Source of the DNA: Deroplatys truncata
Taxonomy: Eukaryota > Arthropoda > Insecta > Mantodea > Mantidae
Direction of reading: 5' to 3'
DNA: 64,000 bases
NCBI GenBank assembly: GCA_030765065.1
Contig: CM060977.1
Coordinates: 130,948,295-131,012,294, forward strand
In this document: piece after piece, positions 47,259 through 57,908 of the stretch
Layout: each line of letters opens with the position of its first letter
How positions within the stretch are numbered: position 1 is the stretch's first letter
The notes under the pieces: model-generated
Database searches by the model: none
Told to the model about the DNA's origin: nothing
The model's input: only the letters and a program-made list of their open reading frames with translations
Translations under genes and position numbers: made by a program

Positions 47259-48080
47259 ATGATATATTACGCTCACATGACTTTCTCAACTCTTGCATAA
47301 AATATTTTTACAAACGCTTATTCTCCATATGCTTCATATAATCGAGATATAGAGATATTAATGTTATTGCTAATTTTCTTGTAGATGCAAGGGCTTTAAG
47401 CGATTGTCAAATATTTTAAGAGCTGTTGCTATGTCGAGTATTCCATTCTCTTTGCATTACCAGGACAAAGAAAAAATAATAACGAATTCCCATTTGAGAA
47501 AAAGTATAAGTATTGGAAAATTTAAGGGAATAACAAGCAATATCTCGAAAATGGATCACTCAACAACAAAAAAAATGCATATGACATAAATTGTGTATTT
47601 CAATGCGATCTACATTTTTTGTGTAGTAAAATTTTGTCTATCTCTTATGGTTTACCAGTTATGCAAAAGTCGTTCAGAATGAAGAATACTTTTGGAGACA
47701 TTCCCAGAAAATTCGAGATATACGTTTCATTTGTCTTAAACATATGATATTTTAATCAAAATCGTTAGAGCCATTTTTGATAAAATTAAAATTTTCGAAA
47801 AATGTTCCATGTAAAGGGTAATCTAGGCTGGGGGATTTTCTTGAAAACCTTCGTGTCACATCTCTGGAAGATATTGAATCTAAATACCACGTTTGGTGTT
47901 TATCCGACTGTTCGTTTCTGAGTGGTGCTGTTCACAATCACACAGACCCACACACGGACATGTTTCCAAAAATGCTTTTTTTGGATACAGGGTGCCTCAA
48001 AACATATATTTCCGGTAAAATCTAGGTGTCGAATTTTCGGGTGAAATGCAATACTTCCCCTATTTACTCTACGTTTTAGA
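47259..48080 (-). mobile_element. Family H repeat, young subfamily
   Basis: Reverse copy from atgatatattacgctcacat to 'cttcccctatttactctacg'. It directly abuts an old-subfamily copy in opposite orientation. Confidence 0.8.
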
Positions 48081-48700
48081 AAACTGTTCCCGTGTGTCTG
48101 TGGACAGCTTCACTGAAAAATGAAAAGCGGGATAAGTACCAAACTTGGTATTTACGTTCAGTACCTTCCAAAGATGCGACACGAAGATTTTAAAGATCTC
48201 CTCCCTCCCAGCCTACCTACTTAAGATTTTTCAAAAAATTTGGTTTTTTAAAAAAATGGCTCAAACGATTTTGAATAAGATGTATATGTTGAATTTTCTG
48301 GGAATAGCCTGTGAAGTCCACTTCATTTGGAAGAAGTTTCGTATAACTGGTAAATCTTAAGCGACAGACGAAAATGCACTATACACAAAATGTAGTTCTC
48401 TTTAAAACAAACAATTCATTCCAAATAATCTTTTTGGTGGCATAAGCCGTTTCTGAGATATCCGTCATTAAAGGTTCATTACTTGGTCATTCTCTTGAAG
48501 TCCTTTCAACGTTCAGTTGTTTCTCGCGATTGCATGGAAACAGTATGGAATTTTAAGGCCAGTATATAGCGTCCAGTTGTTAAACATTTGACTATAGCTG
48601 TTTCTCTTCATATCTATAACGAAGTGTGTAATGTAGATATTTCCGCAACGATTTATTAAAATGTAGTAGAAAAGTAAGATTGAGTAAGAATAATTTGTGC
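48081..48700 (+). mobile_element. Family H repeat, old subfamily, abutting inverted neighbour
   Basis: Begins with 'gttcccgtgtgtctgtgg', losing the left 120 bp, and runs through 'gaattttctgggaatagcct', 'gtttctcgcgattgcatgg' to 'aagaataatttgtgcaccc'. It shares these blocks with 16284-18360 and, inverted, with 59872-60645. Confidence 0.7.
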
Positions 48701-48724
48701 ACCCACAGATGTATTTAATTTAAT

Positions 48725-48836
48725 TTTTTTGCAACCAGGAAGTCTCAGAATCTGTATTTCCGTGGAAATCTGAACATCAAGTTTTTGGGGGGTTGCAATA
48801 CTATACACTATTTACCTGGGTAAGTATTAGAGAAAG
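48725..48836 (-). mobile_element. Short inverted family H arm
   Basis: 'tctgtatttccgtggaaatc...gttgcaatac' is the left-end block of family H in reverse orientation, placed after a forward copy. The same arrangement is seen at 61518. Confidence 0.55.
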
Positions 48837-49344
48837 AAAGGATATTAACTGTCTGTTGTTATAGTGACAGCCTAAATGTCAACCTGGACAATGGAAATGT
48901 GGTTAACTATCTGCTGCATCTCAACAGCAGTAATCGATAATGCACTGCTGTCACAGAGGCAAACCATCAGCGTTCAGGTATGTTCAGATCAGACAACCTC
49001 AGTTACTCAATCATAAAGTGCCTCAGTCTTGCATGACAATATTGCTCAACACTGACGGGGGACAATAGAGCGCCTCCTGTGGGATGCTGATGTAATCACT
49101 AACTATACGGAACCTTAACTATGGGATTATCCTTCTTTCTCTTTTCCTACGAATTATCCAGGCAAGCATCCTGCCAGAAGTGACACTTATGTACATGGAA
49201 AACTCATTTAACCCTCATATCAAAAGGTAATTTTTCTATTTTACAAAGTACTTTTGGTTCCGCATATGAAAATTGTATCAACTGTCCCGTAAACTAAAGC
49301 GTTTTCATAGATTTTCTTCAGTAAATGGATTATAGGCTATGACA
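48837..49344. other. Unannotated
   Basis: Nothing recognised. Confidence 0.5.
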
Positions 49345-49690
49345 GTCTGAGTGGAATGGCTCAGGCGGTAACGTCTGTGGCCCGCATTTGGAAGGCTCCG
49401 GGTTCGACCGCCTGACACTGACCCATGGACTATTTTGGGGGTCCTCAGGCGAATGCTATTTTGGTTTCTTTCATTTCCCGTATTTTCTGTCTCTCCATTT
49501 CGTTCCATTAATCACTGCATTCATTCTTCACCCCGTTTGGTATATTTCAGGGTTGGAAGTGTCGGCGAGGGTGTTTCAGTTGCGACGGACCTCTCCCGTG
49601 GCGTCGTCTTCCTTCCTTCTGTGATTGAGTTGTGGTTGGTCGCAAGCCTAGCACACTTGTGTGTTGCCCTATGCTAAACTCTTCCCCGGG
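49345..49690 (+). mobile_element. Long tRNA-head SINE (family S), copy 3
   Basis: Box A-like 'tggctcaggcggtaacg' (49357-49373), box B ccgggttcgaccgcc (49398-49412), then 'ctcaggcgaatgctatttt' and a body with 'gtcgtcttccttccttctg'. Open frames at 49388-49677 are readings of this body. Confidence 0.6.
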
Positions 49691-49693
49691 GTG

Positions 49694-50318
49694 TGGTAAC
49701 AGTAGACGAAATGAAACTCCTTGGTGATTTAACTTTAATTTTATTATTAGTAGTAATAATAATCATACTTTACAAAGCCGCTAGCCATGTGCGTTCTTTA
49801 ATACACAATTCTAAGGGCCTATCTGCAGAGATTTATCTGCCCAAGCTAAATCTGTTTCCTATTGCTGGTTTTCACACGCATCGCCACAAACATGGCGTGA
49901 ATTTTACCTCCTTTCCAAAATCAGCAAAGCGATAAGACGCCAAAGCTTTACACGTGCTCCCTTTTATACCAACACAGGGGACGCTACATTTGCCTAGCTA
50001 TTTTAAAAGCTTTACTCTTATTGGATCTCCCCTGAGCGTGGTAAGAAAATGTTTGCCCTTATATTTCAAGTCCTGACAAGTTCGGAATTTCCCAAAGTGT
50101 CAAGATCTCTCTTCCTCTCTTTCTATCCTATCGCTATCTCTCTCACTCGTCTCCTGCAAGTGCCTGTTCTGTCACCTTCTCTGTCCTCTTTTTACCTGCA
50201 CTCTTACCTTCTCGTGCCTAGCTGGCCTTTCTTCACATTTTACATTTGTTTTACAATATTAAGTTACCTTAATTCCTATCCCATTCACATTTACAATGGT
50301 ATCGTAGTTCCCGCTACA
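49694..50318 (-). mobile_element. LTR-like block with promoter motifs
   Basis: The minus strand starts TGTAGCGGGAACTACG (50318), carries a CCAAT motif near 50020 and TATAAAAGGG near 49963, and may end at CTGTTACCA (49694). Its pyrimidine-rich segment (50100-50190) and motif order resemble the LTR at 33207-34061. No primer-binding site or coding part was found and no matching 5-bp flank, so edges are provisional. Confidence 0.35.
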
Positions 50319-50560
50319 CAGTGCAGCGTGGTAGAGAGAAAGGATGCTCTCTGAGTTTTCACCGTTCCTCGGCCTTCGGCTGGTTGCCCTGCTATAAGGA
50401 CCGCCACTTGAGGTTGGACCCTGTTTGGGACGAGTTCCAGGTCTGCATGTACGACTGTCGGGGCCACTGATTCTGGAAACTGTAAGCGTCCTATCATTGC
50501 TGTGTCGTCCGGCCGCCGTGTTTACTTTCACCTCATCCTTTCCTCCGGTACAATATCCTC
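50319..50560 (+). mobile_element. SINE family S body fragment
   Basis: 'gaaaggatgctctctgag', 'cctcggccttcggctgg' and 'tctggaaactgtaagcgtcc' align in order with the minus-strand body at 19670-20137. The tRNA-like head is missing. The left edge coincides with the LTR-like block. Confidence 0.55.
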
Positions 50561-51155
50561 ATTCTTGAATCGATGCCGAATCTCCTCCACTTTGCAATCC
50601 AATCCAATAAGCTATGGCAATTTCAGCTGCTGACTTACACGCCTACACGTGTTTACAAAGTAGGTAACATGTATTTAGTGATTCCAAACAGGAGGAAGAG
50701 TTCTCAGAATTGTATGACTGTTCAAAGGACATTTTATTAGCTAAATCTAATTTTGAAGGATTAAATGTTATACAAGGAATAAGAAATACACCAATGTGTC
50801 TGCCAGAATAACTGGAGCAAAAATTATAAGCAGATGTTTTTTATCCTTAGCAACACTACAGTATTGTATTTACAAAAACAAAGGGAAATAAGTATGCAAA
50901 TATATTAGTATGGCTATATTATTCATTCACCGCCTATTTGATATTGACCAATAACGTTTAGCAGTGCTCGTATGTAATGTAATCACGCGTGTTTAATAAA
51001 AGGATATGAATTTATCGAAAGAAACGTAGCTCGTTACTATACCGTAATAGTACCCGTATGCAGTGATTAATAGTGCGACTTTGTCAGCTTTTAACTATCA
51101 TTCCTTTAGTTCTCACTGTCACTTCACCAAGTTTCGTCATTTAACTAATCAGATC
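50561..51155. other. Unannotated
   Basis: Nothing recognised. Confidence 0.5.
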
Positions 51156-51157
51156 TA

Positions 51158-52272
51158 CTGCCCATTCCAAACCAGAGTACCTCTCACTGTAAGCAAACTC
51201 TTTTATTATCCGCGCGAAACTAGTTCGCAATCCCCGCCCCTAATGGCTGCTTGTTCCCCTCGCACGTGCTTGTTGAACATTGTTTCAATCTATAAAAAGG
51301 CACGCTGCGTGAGAAACATAGTTCAAAATGCAACCTGAGGTAACAATCGATTTTATAAGTATGCGGAAATGAACATTTTACTTACGTTAATCACAATCCG
51401 CGGGCAAAAGTGCAACACCCAAATCCGAAGCTTCCGAAGATGGCTCAGCTGCCACTTTGGAATCAGAACTACTCTCCAAAATAATGACAAGCTTATCCAC
51501 AATTTCACAGCAATGTCGCACACAAAACAAGTTCCCACATTTGATTCTCCTACTCTATGTTCTATTACGTCTGTTTATATTCCCCGCGCGGATTGGTTAC
51601 ACTTCTCACTGAAATGCCTGTAAATTCAGATATTACTTTCGTAATATGCACTAATGCAAGTGTCAGGTAGGTTTTTAATAGCGAGTTGAATATATTAAGT
51701 ATTGTTTGTTTTTCGCCAATTTTTAACGGTTTCCCCCTTTTGTGTTTGGGCAATTTATTCGCACTACACGCACCTTCCTCTGCCATGTAAACTCAAATAC
51801 CAACTGACTAAATCACAAGATTTGACCTGAGCTGAGCACACGTGTGTTAGCGTATTATGTACGCCTGTTCGCTTATCATATTTCATCTTTATGCAAAGCC
51901 TTTATTCGGTACTCAGATAGCACCTCTAGGAATTCATTGCTGCATTTATCGTATATGCAAGAGAATGACAGTAATGCATACAGTTGGTAATTATCAAGCA
52001 AGATGCTCTCAGCGTTAGGCAATAGCAGACGAAAATCATATTTTGTAATGTTTTTACAGTTAATATATATCCATTACCTTTAGCAATGTGTTGTTATGAT
52101 AACTACAATAAAATGTGCAGTTCTATGCCTTTCCTGCCCCAATGTTTCATGATTTACAATACATTTTTAAGGAACTATCTACGTTGGCGTAAGAGTGTCT
52201 TCTTGGAATGGTGACAGGCAGAAGCACGTGCTTTTGTTTACTCCAGAGGGAACTCTGGTTTGGAATGGACAG
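51158..52272 (-). mobile_element. Tc1/mariner-type element, internally deleted (1.1 kb)
   Basis: Ends ctgcccattccaaaccagag (51158) and ctgtccattccaaaccagag (read from 52272 on the minus strand) are inverted copies of about 28 bp, with TA outside each (51156-51157 and 52273-52274). A palindromic gcacgtgc lies inside both ends (51260, 52225). The minus-strand gene retains only an N-terminal and a C-terminal piece. Confidence 0.8.
51387..51786 (-). pseudogene. Transposase deletion derivative: HTH joined to acidic tail
   Basis: From 51786 the minus strand reads MAEEGACSANKLPKHKRGKP then LKIGEKQTILNIFNSLLKTY and ITGISVRSV-like ...EFTGISVRSVTNPRGEYKQT, stop at 51565. The 'K..L..GEK..ILN......TGISVRSV..V..EY' pattern is the N-terminal helix-turn-helix of a DDE transposase group widespread in insects. 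About 20 codons later another frame gives FCVRHCCEIVDKLVIILESS then SDSKVAAEPSSEASDLGVAL and LPADCD-stop (51387), resembling the acidic C-terminal tail of the same proteins. The DDE catalytic core that should lie between is missing. A GTAAGT at 51381-51386 follows the stop and is probably coincidental. Confidence 0.55.
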
Positions 52273-52409
52273 TAGTTCAGTTCTCACTGTCACGGTCACT
52301 TAGTTCACGCATACGCGCGGTCCGCATCCCCATAATATAGAGAACGCGCTGTGCACTGTTTTCCTAAAAGGAGTAGAAATACACAGAAGGAGGGGCCTCC
52401 AGAAACTGA

Positions 52410-52815
52410 GCACGGCACCGCACGTAGGCCATAGTGGCCTTTTTGCTTCTAACGTGATCCCTGGGAGGGACGGATATGGGGGAGACGCAAAGATCTGGAG
52501 ACGATGTGCACTAGCAGGGACAGGGCCACTAACAGGGGCCCTTGTGGTCCGAGACAGGTTCCCAGGAACGGGGCCCCAGCAGACTAATCAAACGCCAGAG
52601 AGAAATCTTTCCAAAGCGCATGAACCATCTTCCTGCCGCAATCCACCGAACGCCGTCGACTAGTCCCTTAAACCTGAAAGGTAATTGTGAGGACAGGAAC
52701 CACCATGGCATTCACTTACCGATCCGGGGTAACCACGAAAAAAAACCATAATCATACGACAGGAATCGAACCCGGGACCTCCAGAATGCGAGCTGCGGGG
52801 CCATCTCGCTCGGAT
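52410..52815 (-). mobile_element. Long tRNA-head SINE (family S), copy 4
   Basis: The minus strand begins ccgagcgagatggccccg and has box B cccgggttcgattcctg (52776-52760), then 'cggatcggtaagtgaatgcc' and a GC-rich body ending near 52410. Short open frames on both strands here are readings of this body. Confidence 0.7.
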
Positions 52816-53458
52816 ATACAATGTGTGTATGTGGTGATCCTAAAAGACGAAAATAGATAAATTTCCCCTCCAAGCTCTGTGGTCTCGTATGCGCCACTGA
52901 GGATTACTTTGTTAATTAACGTGGAATTCATGTTTCCGCCTCATATCTGGGATTCATTTGCTGTAGTTAAGATATCCTTTATAAGTTACCCACGTTTCAC
53001 CGTGATTCTAGCTCGAGCCTGGTGAGCGGGAAGCAGAAACTCCGGTGAGTGTGTGGCCCAGATTTTTCTGCCGTGTCTATCGACCCTGGTGAAGAAGCAC
53101 GCCGTTATCTTGCATCGCCCTCTCCACTGTTTGCCTTGCTCGAGTTCGCAACGAAAACTCTTCAGATAATCTCGAAACGGGGCCAGTGGGACGCGCTCTT
53201 TGTTACAACTACACTTCCGATTATTGTCAAACTTGAGAACACTGTTGGTAACCGCGTGCAGATAAAGTTGTACCTTTATTCCTGTCATTGAGAAATCCTT
53301 CTGGATTAGCTGAGAACTTTCACAGCGTTCGCTTCAACTATAAGCTGGTGACTTGGTATTGACGCTGTGGTGTCTGCTTTTAACGATATCACTTCAAAAC
53401 TGCACAGTCAGGTCCTATTTATAATGAAAATTAAGCGTAAGCATAAAGTAAAATTAAA
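52816..53458. other. Unannotated
   Basis: Open frames on both strands at 52986-53291 (100 and 80 codons) overlap each other and have no recognisable motif. No gene is called. Confidence 0.4.
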
Positions 53459-53556
53459 AATCGGGTGCGTTGCATTCACCTGACTTTGTACACCCCCTCT
53501 TCCGCAAACCAATCTTAATAACCCTTACTCTTCTATCTGCTTCATGCTAATCCATA
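53459..53556 (-). mobile_element. Family H terminal fragment
   Basis: 'gggtgcgttgcattcacctg' to 'ctgcttcatgctaatcc' is the reverse-orientation tail end of family H, cut off at a (TA)n run (53555-53570). Confidence 0.55.
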
Positions 53557-53567
53557 TATATATATAT

Positions 53568-54213
53568 ATTCCATCCAAAAATTCGATACCAAGATTTCAC
53601 CGGAAATATATGTTTTGAGCCCACATGAATCCAAAAATGCATTTTTGGAAACATGTCCGTGTGCGTGTCTGTCTGTCTGTCTGTGTCTGTGCACAGCATA
53701 ACTCAGAAACGAACAGTCCGATAAACACCAAACTTGGTATTTAGGTTCAGTATCTTCCAGATATACGACAAGAAGGTTTTCAAGAAAATTCCCCACCCCA
53801 GATTACCCTTTACATGGAACATTTAATTTTCTCAAAAATGGCTCTAACGATTTTGATTAAAATATCATATATTTAAGATACGTTCATGACAAACAAAATG
53901 TATATATTGAATTTTTTGGGAATGTCTCCAAAAGTATTCTTCATTGCGAACAACTTTTGTAATACTGGTAAACCATAGGAGATAGACAACATTTTGCTAC
54001 ACAAAAAATGTAGATCGCGTTAAAATACACAATTTATGTCATATACATTTCTTGTTGTGTGAACCATTTTAGGATATTGCTTATTATTCGTTAAATTTTC
54101 CAATACTTGTGCTTTTTCTCAAATGGGAATTCGTTATTCCTTTTTACTTTCTCTACTACATATAGTAAGTAGGGGTAGTATTGTATTCCACCCATAAATT
54201 CGATACCAAGATG
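53568..54213 (+). mobile_element. Family H repeat, tandem-junction copy
   Basis: Starts inside the left end (attccatccaaaaattcg), runs to 'gggaattcgttattcc' (54139), then switches directly into a second unit start tttttactttctctacta at 54140-54158 and ends near 54213. This is the forward equivalent of the 6391/6392 and 23775/23776 junctions. Confidence 0.75.
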
Positions 54214-55191
54214 ATATACATGATCATCATTAAAGTATATTTTACGTTTTGATAGTGTGTTTTGTGTTTTGTTAGAATATAAAGTATAGGTTTTGTTGCC
54301 TAGTAACTACGAACTAAAGTATCATTAATTATTATAGTAGTAGGTAAAAGATGCAGAAGGTTAGAAAAAATACGAAATGCACATATAAGAGCAGCACTCA
54401 ATAAATAGTAAAAGTAAAAAAATATCTAAATAAATGGATGCAACATTTGCAAAGAATAGGAGATTCAAGATTAAGATTGCACTTCATTACCAACTAAAAA
54501 GGAGAAATGTCGGCCGACCCAGAAAGAGGTGGAGGGAACCACTATGAGATGTGATGGGCATTGTGCCCATGTCGTGAATTGAAGAAGAAGACTGAGTAAT
54601 TTAATCATCCAGGAAGTGTATTATTCACTAAGATAATCACCGCTATCTCCATGTCGATTTTAAATCTAAGCAATCACAAACGCAAGATCGTGGAAATCAC
54701 TTCCTTTGTGTGTAAATATTTCACGTCTTCTTAGCTAATATCTTTGAACAATGCAATAGCTTTCCGGAGTATTTGCAATTATCCTTTATTTCAGTATGCA
54801 TGCGCAAACGTTAGTGGCGACACAGTTTCGACAATAGACAGTTTTAGATACTTCAAATTCTTGACGAAACGAAACTGTTCCAGTGCTTGATTTTGAGGTT
54901 ATGTTGTGCTTACGGTTTGTAGAATGAAGTGAGAAAATGAAGAAATAATTTAATTCCTGGATTTATATGCAGTGCGGAAGTTCTTATGGGGTTTTTATTA
55001 TATAAACTTTAAAAATAAAGCGAAATTGTGCCGCTGCGCTTGGGTTAATTTTGAAACCACGTAGTATGGATGAAATAACAATAGAAGAATTTAAAAAGCG
55101 AATTTATTCCACAAAATACAGCTACACAAATGAAATACGGAAGATGGAAAAGATTAAAAAATATGGAAGTGGCACTGACCTTAAGGCAGTA
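54214..55191. other. Unannotated
   Basis: Purine-rich in places (54330-54600). No family motif recognised. Confidence 0.45.
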
Positions 55192-56157
55192 TTTTTAACA
55201 CTTAAATAATTTCAGTCTAATTATATAATATATAAATTCAATAACAGCCCGTCTTAAAGCAATATGTGTATGTAACAAGATATAAAAAGTGTATATTACA
55301 GTCATTATATATTTTTATATTATTGTATACCATTGTATACATGTTCAATAATGTTATGTGAATGTATTACGTAATTTAATAATGTAGGAGCTGTGAGAAT
55401 AATAGGTTAAAATTTGCTAACAATGAGGTAATAATGAGGTACGTTTGAGGCAATAATGAGTAAGAAGGTTTAATAATGCTACTAGTCAGTCTTGGAGCAA
55501 CAATAATGTAATTTTTGTGACAGTTTATAAAATAGACAATCAACAAACAAAAAAAAGCTTTAGTTAAATGAAGGTATTCTATTGGACTAGGATTAGCCAA
55601 TCAGAAACTGAAATATAGCAAAATTTTCAAATACAGAGTTCAGTTGCTTGTAGACAGTGCTCATAACTGGGCGCGTTGGTTGTAGGGAGTGTTCCTAATC
55701 GGAGATTAGACACGTCCTTAAGAAATTTAATACCTATTTTGTGTGAGACGAAAATAGTTTACGTGTTTAAAAAGTGCAAGTATTTAATAAAAGAATCTTA
55801 CAGCTCTCTATATCAGTGAAGTGTTATTTAAATCTGGTCGAGAATTAATAAAAAGGAGTGAATTAAAAATTATAATCTGTGCAAGCCTACATTCTTCGGT
55901 CGCACCACGTCCTGCTAAGACATTAATGTCTCTAAAAATATAAATACTGACGCAGCCGAGGCAAAACATAAATTTAAAGAAACTGTTAAATTACAAAGTT
56001 AATTTTTTTAAACATTTTTGCAGCAAAGGCCACCGGAAAGACATTTGTGGCGAAGGCTACCGGAAACCGGGTACTATACGTACGGTTGCAACCAACTTCA
56101 AGTTCGGCTCACCAACAGTTGAAATATAATAATACTCCTTCAATACAACCTCCTTCA
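55192..56157 (+). mobile_element. Family L LTR, copy 3, with primer-binding-site-like end
   Basis: Starts taaggcagtatttttaacac (mutated TG) and ends cctccttca (56157), followed by aattgacgcccaaatggtgc, which resembles a decayed TGGCGCCCAACGTGGGGC primer-binding site. Shares 'ggattagccaatcagaaac', 'aatactgacgcagccgagg' and other blocks with copies 1 and 2. About 100 bp at 56015-56110 has no match in copies 1 and 2, suggesting an insertion. No downstream gag or pol. Confidence 0.6.
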
Positions 56158-56685
56158 AATTGACGCCCAAATGGTGCAAAATAACGTAAAGATATAATAA
56201 CTACTTCAACCTCAGGGAGAAATTTTGAAGTTATGCTTTTTGGGACCTGATACAAAAACTGTAGCGAGAAATATGAGTCCCATTTGCAAGATTCTCAATG
56301 CAATTTGTAATTTTAGCTATGATGTTAGTGCTTCACGCATTGCAGTATTTTGTTTCTTTTCACCTCCCCAAGCAAAAAGCTAAACTGCTCCGAAGTTATT
56401 TTCAAATGAGCGTGATAACTTTTTGTATCATTTACAACAATTTCCTTCAACAAAGTTGCAGAACAACCCTCTCTGGATCCAACATCTGGTCTACATTCGT
56501 CTCCTTCGCTTTCTCTCATTTTTAAGGACAGCAACAACATCTCTGCCACTACTGTAGCTTCTGTAACATCTTGACCATCCATTTTTACAAACTACCGCTA
56601 CAGAAGTATGTTAAAAATCGACGAAGGTAAACGTAAAAAGTACGGTGGTGCCTCCGAAACCGTGGTAGAACACTGCACGCAGACT
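56158..56685. other. Unannotated, downstream of LTR L copy 3
   Basis: The internal side of the LTR. A 75-codon plus frame (56298-56525) and its minus shadow have no recognisable motif. Confidence 0.4.
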
Positions 56686-56689
56686 ACTC

Positions 56690-57132
56690 AGCCCATTGTG
56701 CTTCCAACGTGATCCCTGCGACGGAAGGATGTGGGGAGAGACCCGAAGGGCGACCAGATCCGGATGTTGACGGGCGCAAGCATGGACGGGGTTCCTAATG
56801 TTTCCAGACAGAACGCATCCGCCTCGCGGTCCTGCCCATAAGACACCAACCTCCAGGGTCTCCCGGAGCGGAGCCCCATGCTGAGATGAGACCTAACTGC
56901 GCGGTACCGCAGAGACGCCAGGAAAGAAACCTTTACGGAGCGCAAGCCACCGCCCAGCCACAACCCGCCAAACATCGTTGCCTGGTCCTTCCTTATCCGA
57001 AACAAATGATAAGGAAGATGATGGGTACGTGAAATGAGAGAAGATGAACCACCCCAGCACTCGCCTAGCGCCCCGAGGAAACCACAAAAACCAGACGCAA
57101 CCGCCTGAGCCTCCCGCTGGGTAAAAAAACAA
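56690..57132 (-). mobile_element. SINE family S, head deleted
   Basis: The minus strand begins 'ggaggctcaggcggttgcgt', which is the box A-like part seen at 49357, but jumps directly to 'ttttgtggtttcctcgg', losing box B. The remaining body matches the other family S copies up to 'gggatcacgttggaagcac'. The 197-codon minus frame across it is not a gene. Confidence 0.6.
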
Positions 57133-57133
57133 A

Positions 57134-57908
57134 AATCTATGAAACTAAAGTATACACAACTGTCACCATGCAAACAGCATCTTGCGCAAGGAAGTGAATT
57201 CTGTGGATGGGAAAGAGCAGAGCATGTAAATAAAACACAGGTAGCATTTTGGAAAGGAGTCCTTGGAGTTTCACAAGTCACATCAACTTCGGGGGTATTG
57301 AGGGAGGTGGGATGTTATGAAGACACAATACACTGTATAATAAGAGACATCAACCAACAGGAAACAGAATCGGATTGTAAAATGAAACCTTCTCTAAGTC
57401 TATCAAATAAAATAAAATTGGGGTACTTATCTTAGGAAGAAAGGAAAGTTCAGGAATTGTATGGTTTAGACTGGGGGGCTGGAGGGCACAGAAAATGACT
57501 GACGGTTCTGGCAGGAGAATCTGCCCATTGTGATTTGGATGGCTGGGTACATATTTTGGCGGAATGCGCTCAGTGGGGGAACCAGCAAACAATTAAATTC
57601 TTAAGTCCGCCAAGAAAGAGATTGCCATGTTGGGATCTACTGGCTGACCAGAGGAACTGGTAAAACATGGGCAATTTCTTGGCTAAAGGGCGCAAAGTCA
57701 GCTCAAATTTGTTCAGTTAGTCAAAGGTAATTTATCTCTATTTTCCTTTTTCTTGTTCTCTTCCGTTTTGTTTTCTTTTTCTGTGTTTGTTTTGTCACAT
57801 AAAATGTATCTTAAATATGTATGTACGGTCAATGACCCATGCACTAAGTACTTGTGTAATAATTTAAATACTCTGAAACCAATAAAGATACCTTATCTAT
57901 CTATCTAG
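57134..57908 (+). pseudogene. Non-LTR retrotransposon 3' end
   Basis: The first frame (57139-57435) contains AEHVNKTQVAFWKGVLGVSQ and VTSTSGVLREVG, the pattern of the segment after the reverse transcriptase domain in LINEs. A stop follows LGYLS. Further on, ESAHCDLDGWVHILAECAQW (57517-57576) gives a Cys-His-Cys zinc-like cluster. The coding part ends near 57715. A 3' untranslated segment carries aataaag and finishes in a (TATC)n tail at 57890-57907, as many LINEs do. At least two stops make it non-functional. The 5' part, including the catalytic domain, is absent (usual 5' truncation). Confidence 0.65.

Noticed and set aside
51381-51389. Perfect splice donor GTAAGT on the minus strand after the acidic tail
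   Set aside because: It follows a stop codon in a broken transposase and no acceptor or downstream exon could be matched.
56688-57281. 197-codon minus open frame, among the longest in the window
   Set aside because: It covers a headless SINE family S copy and continues into a LINE fragment in antisense. No protein motif.
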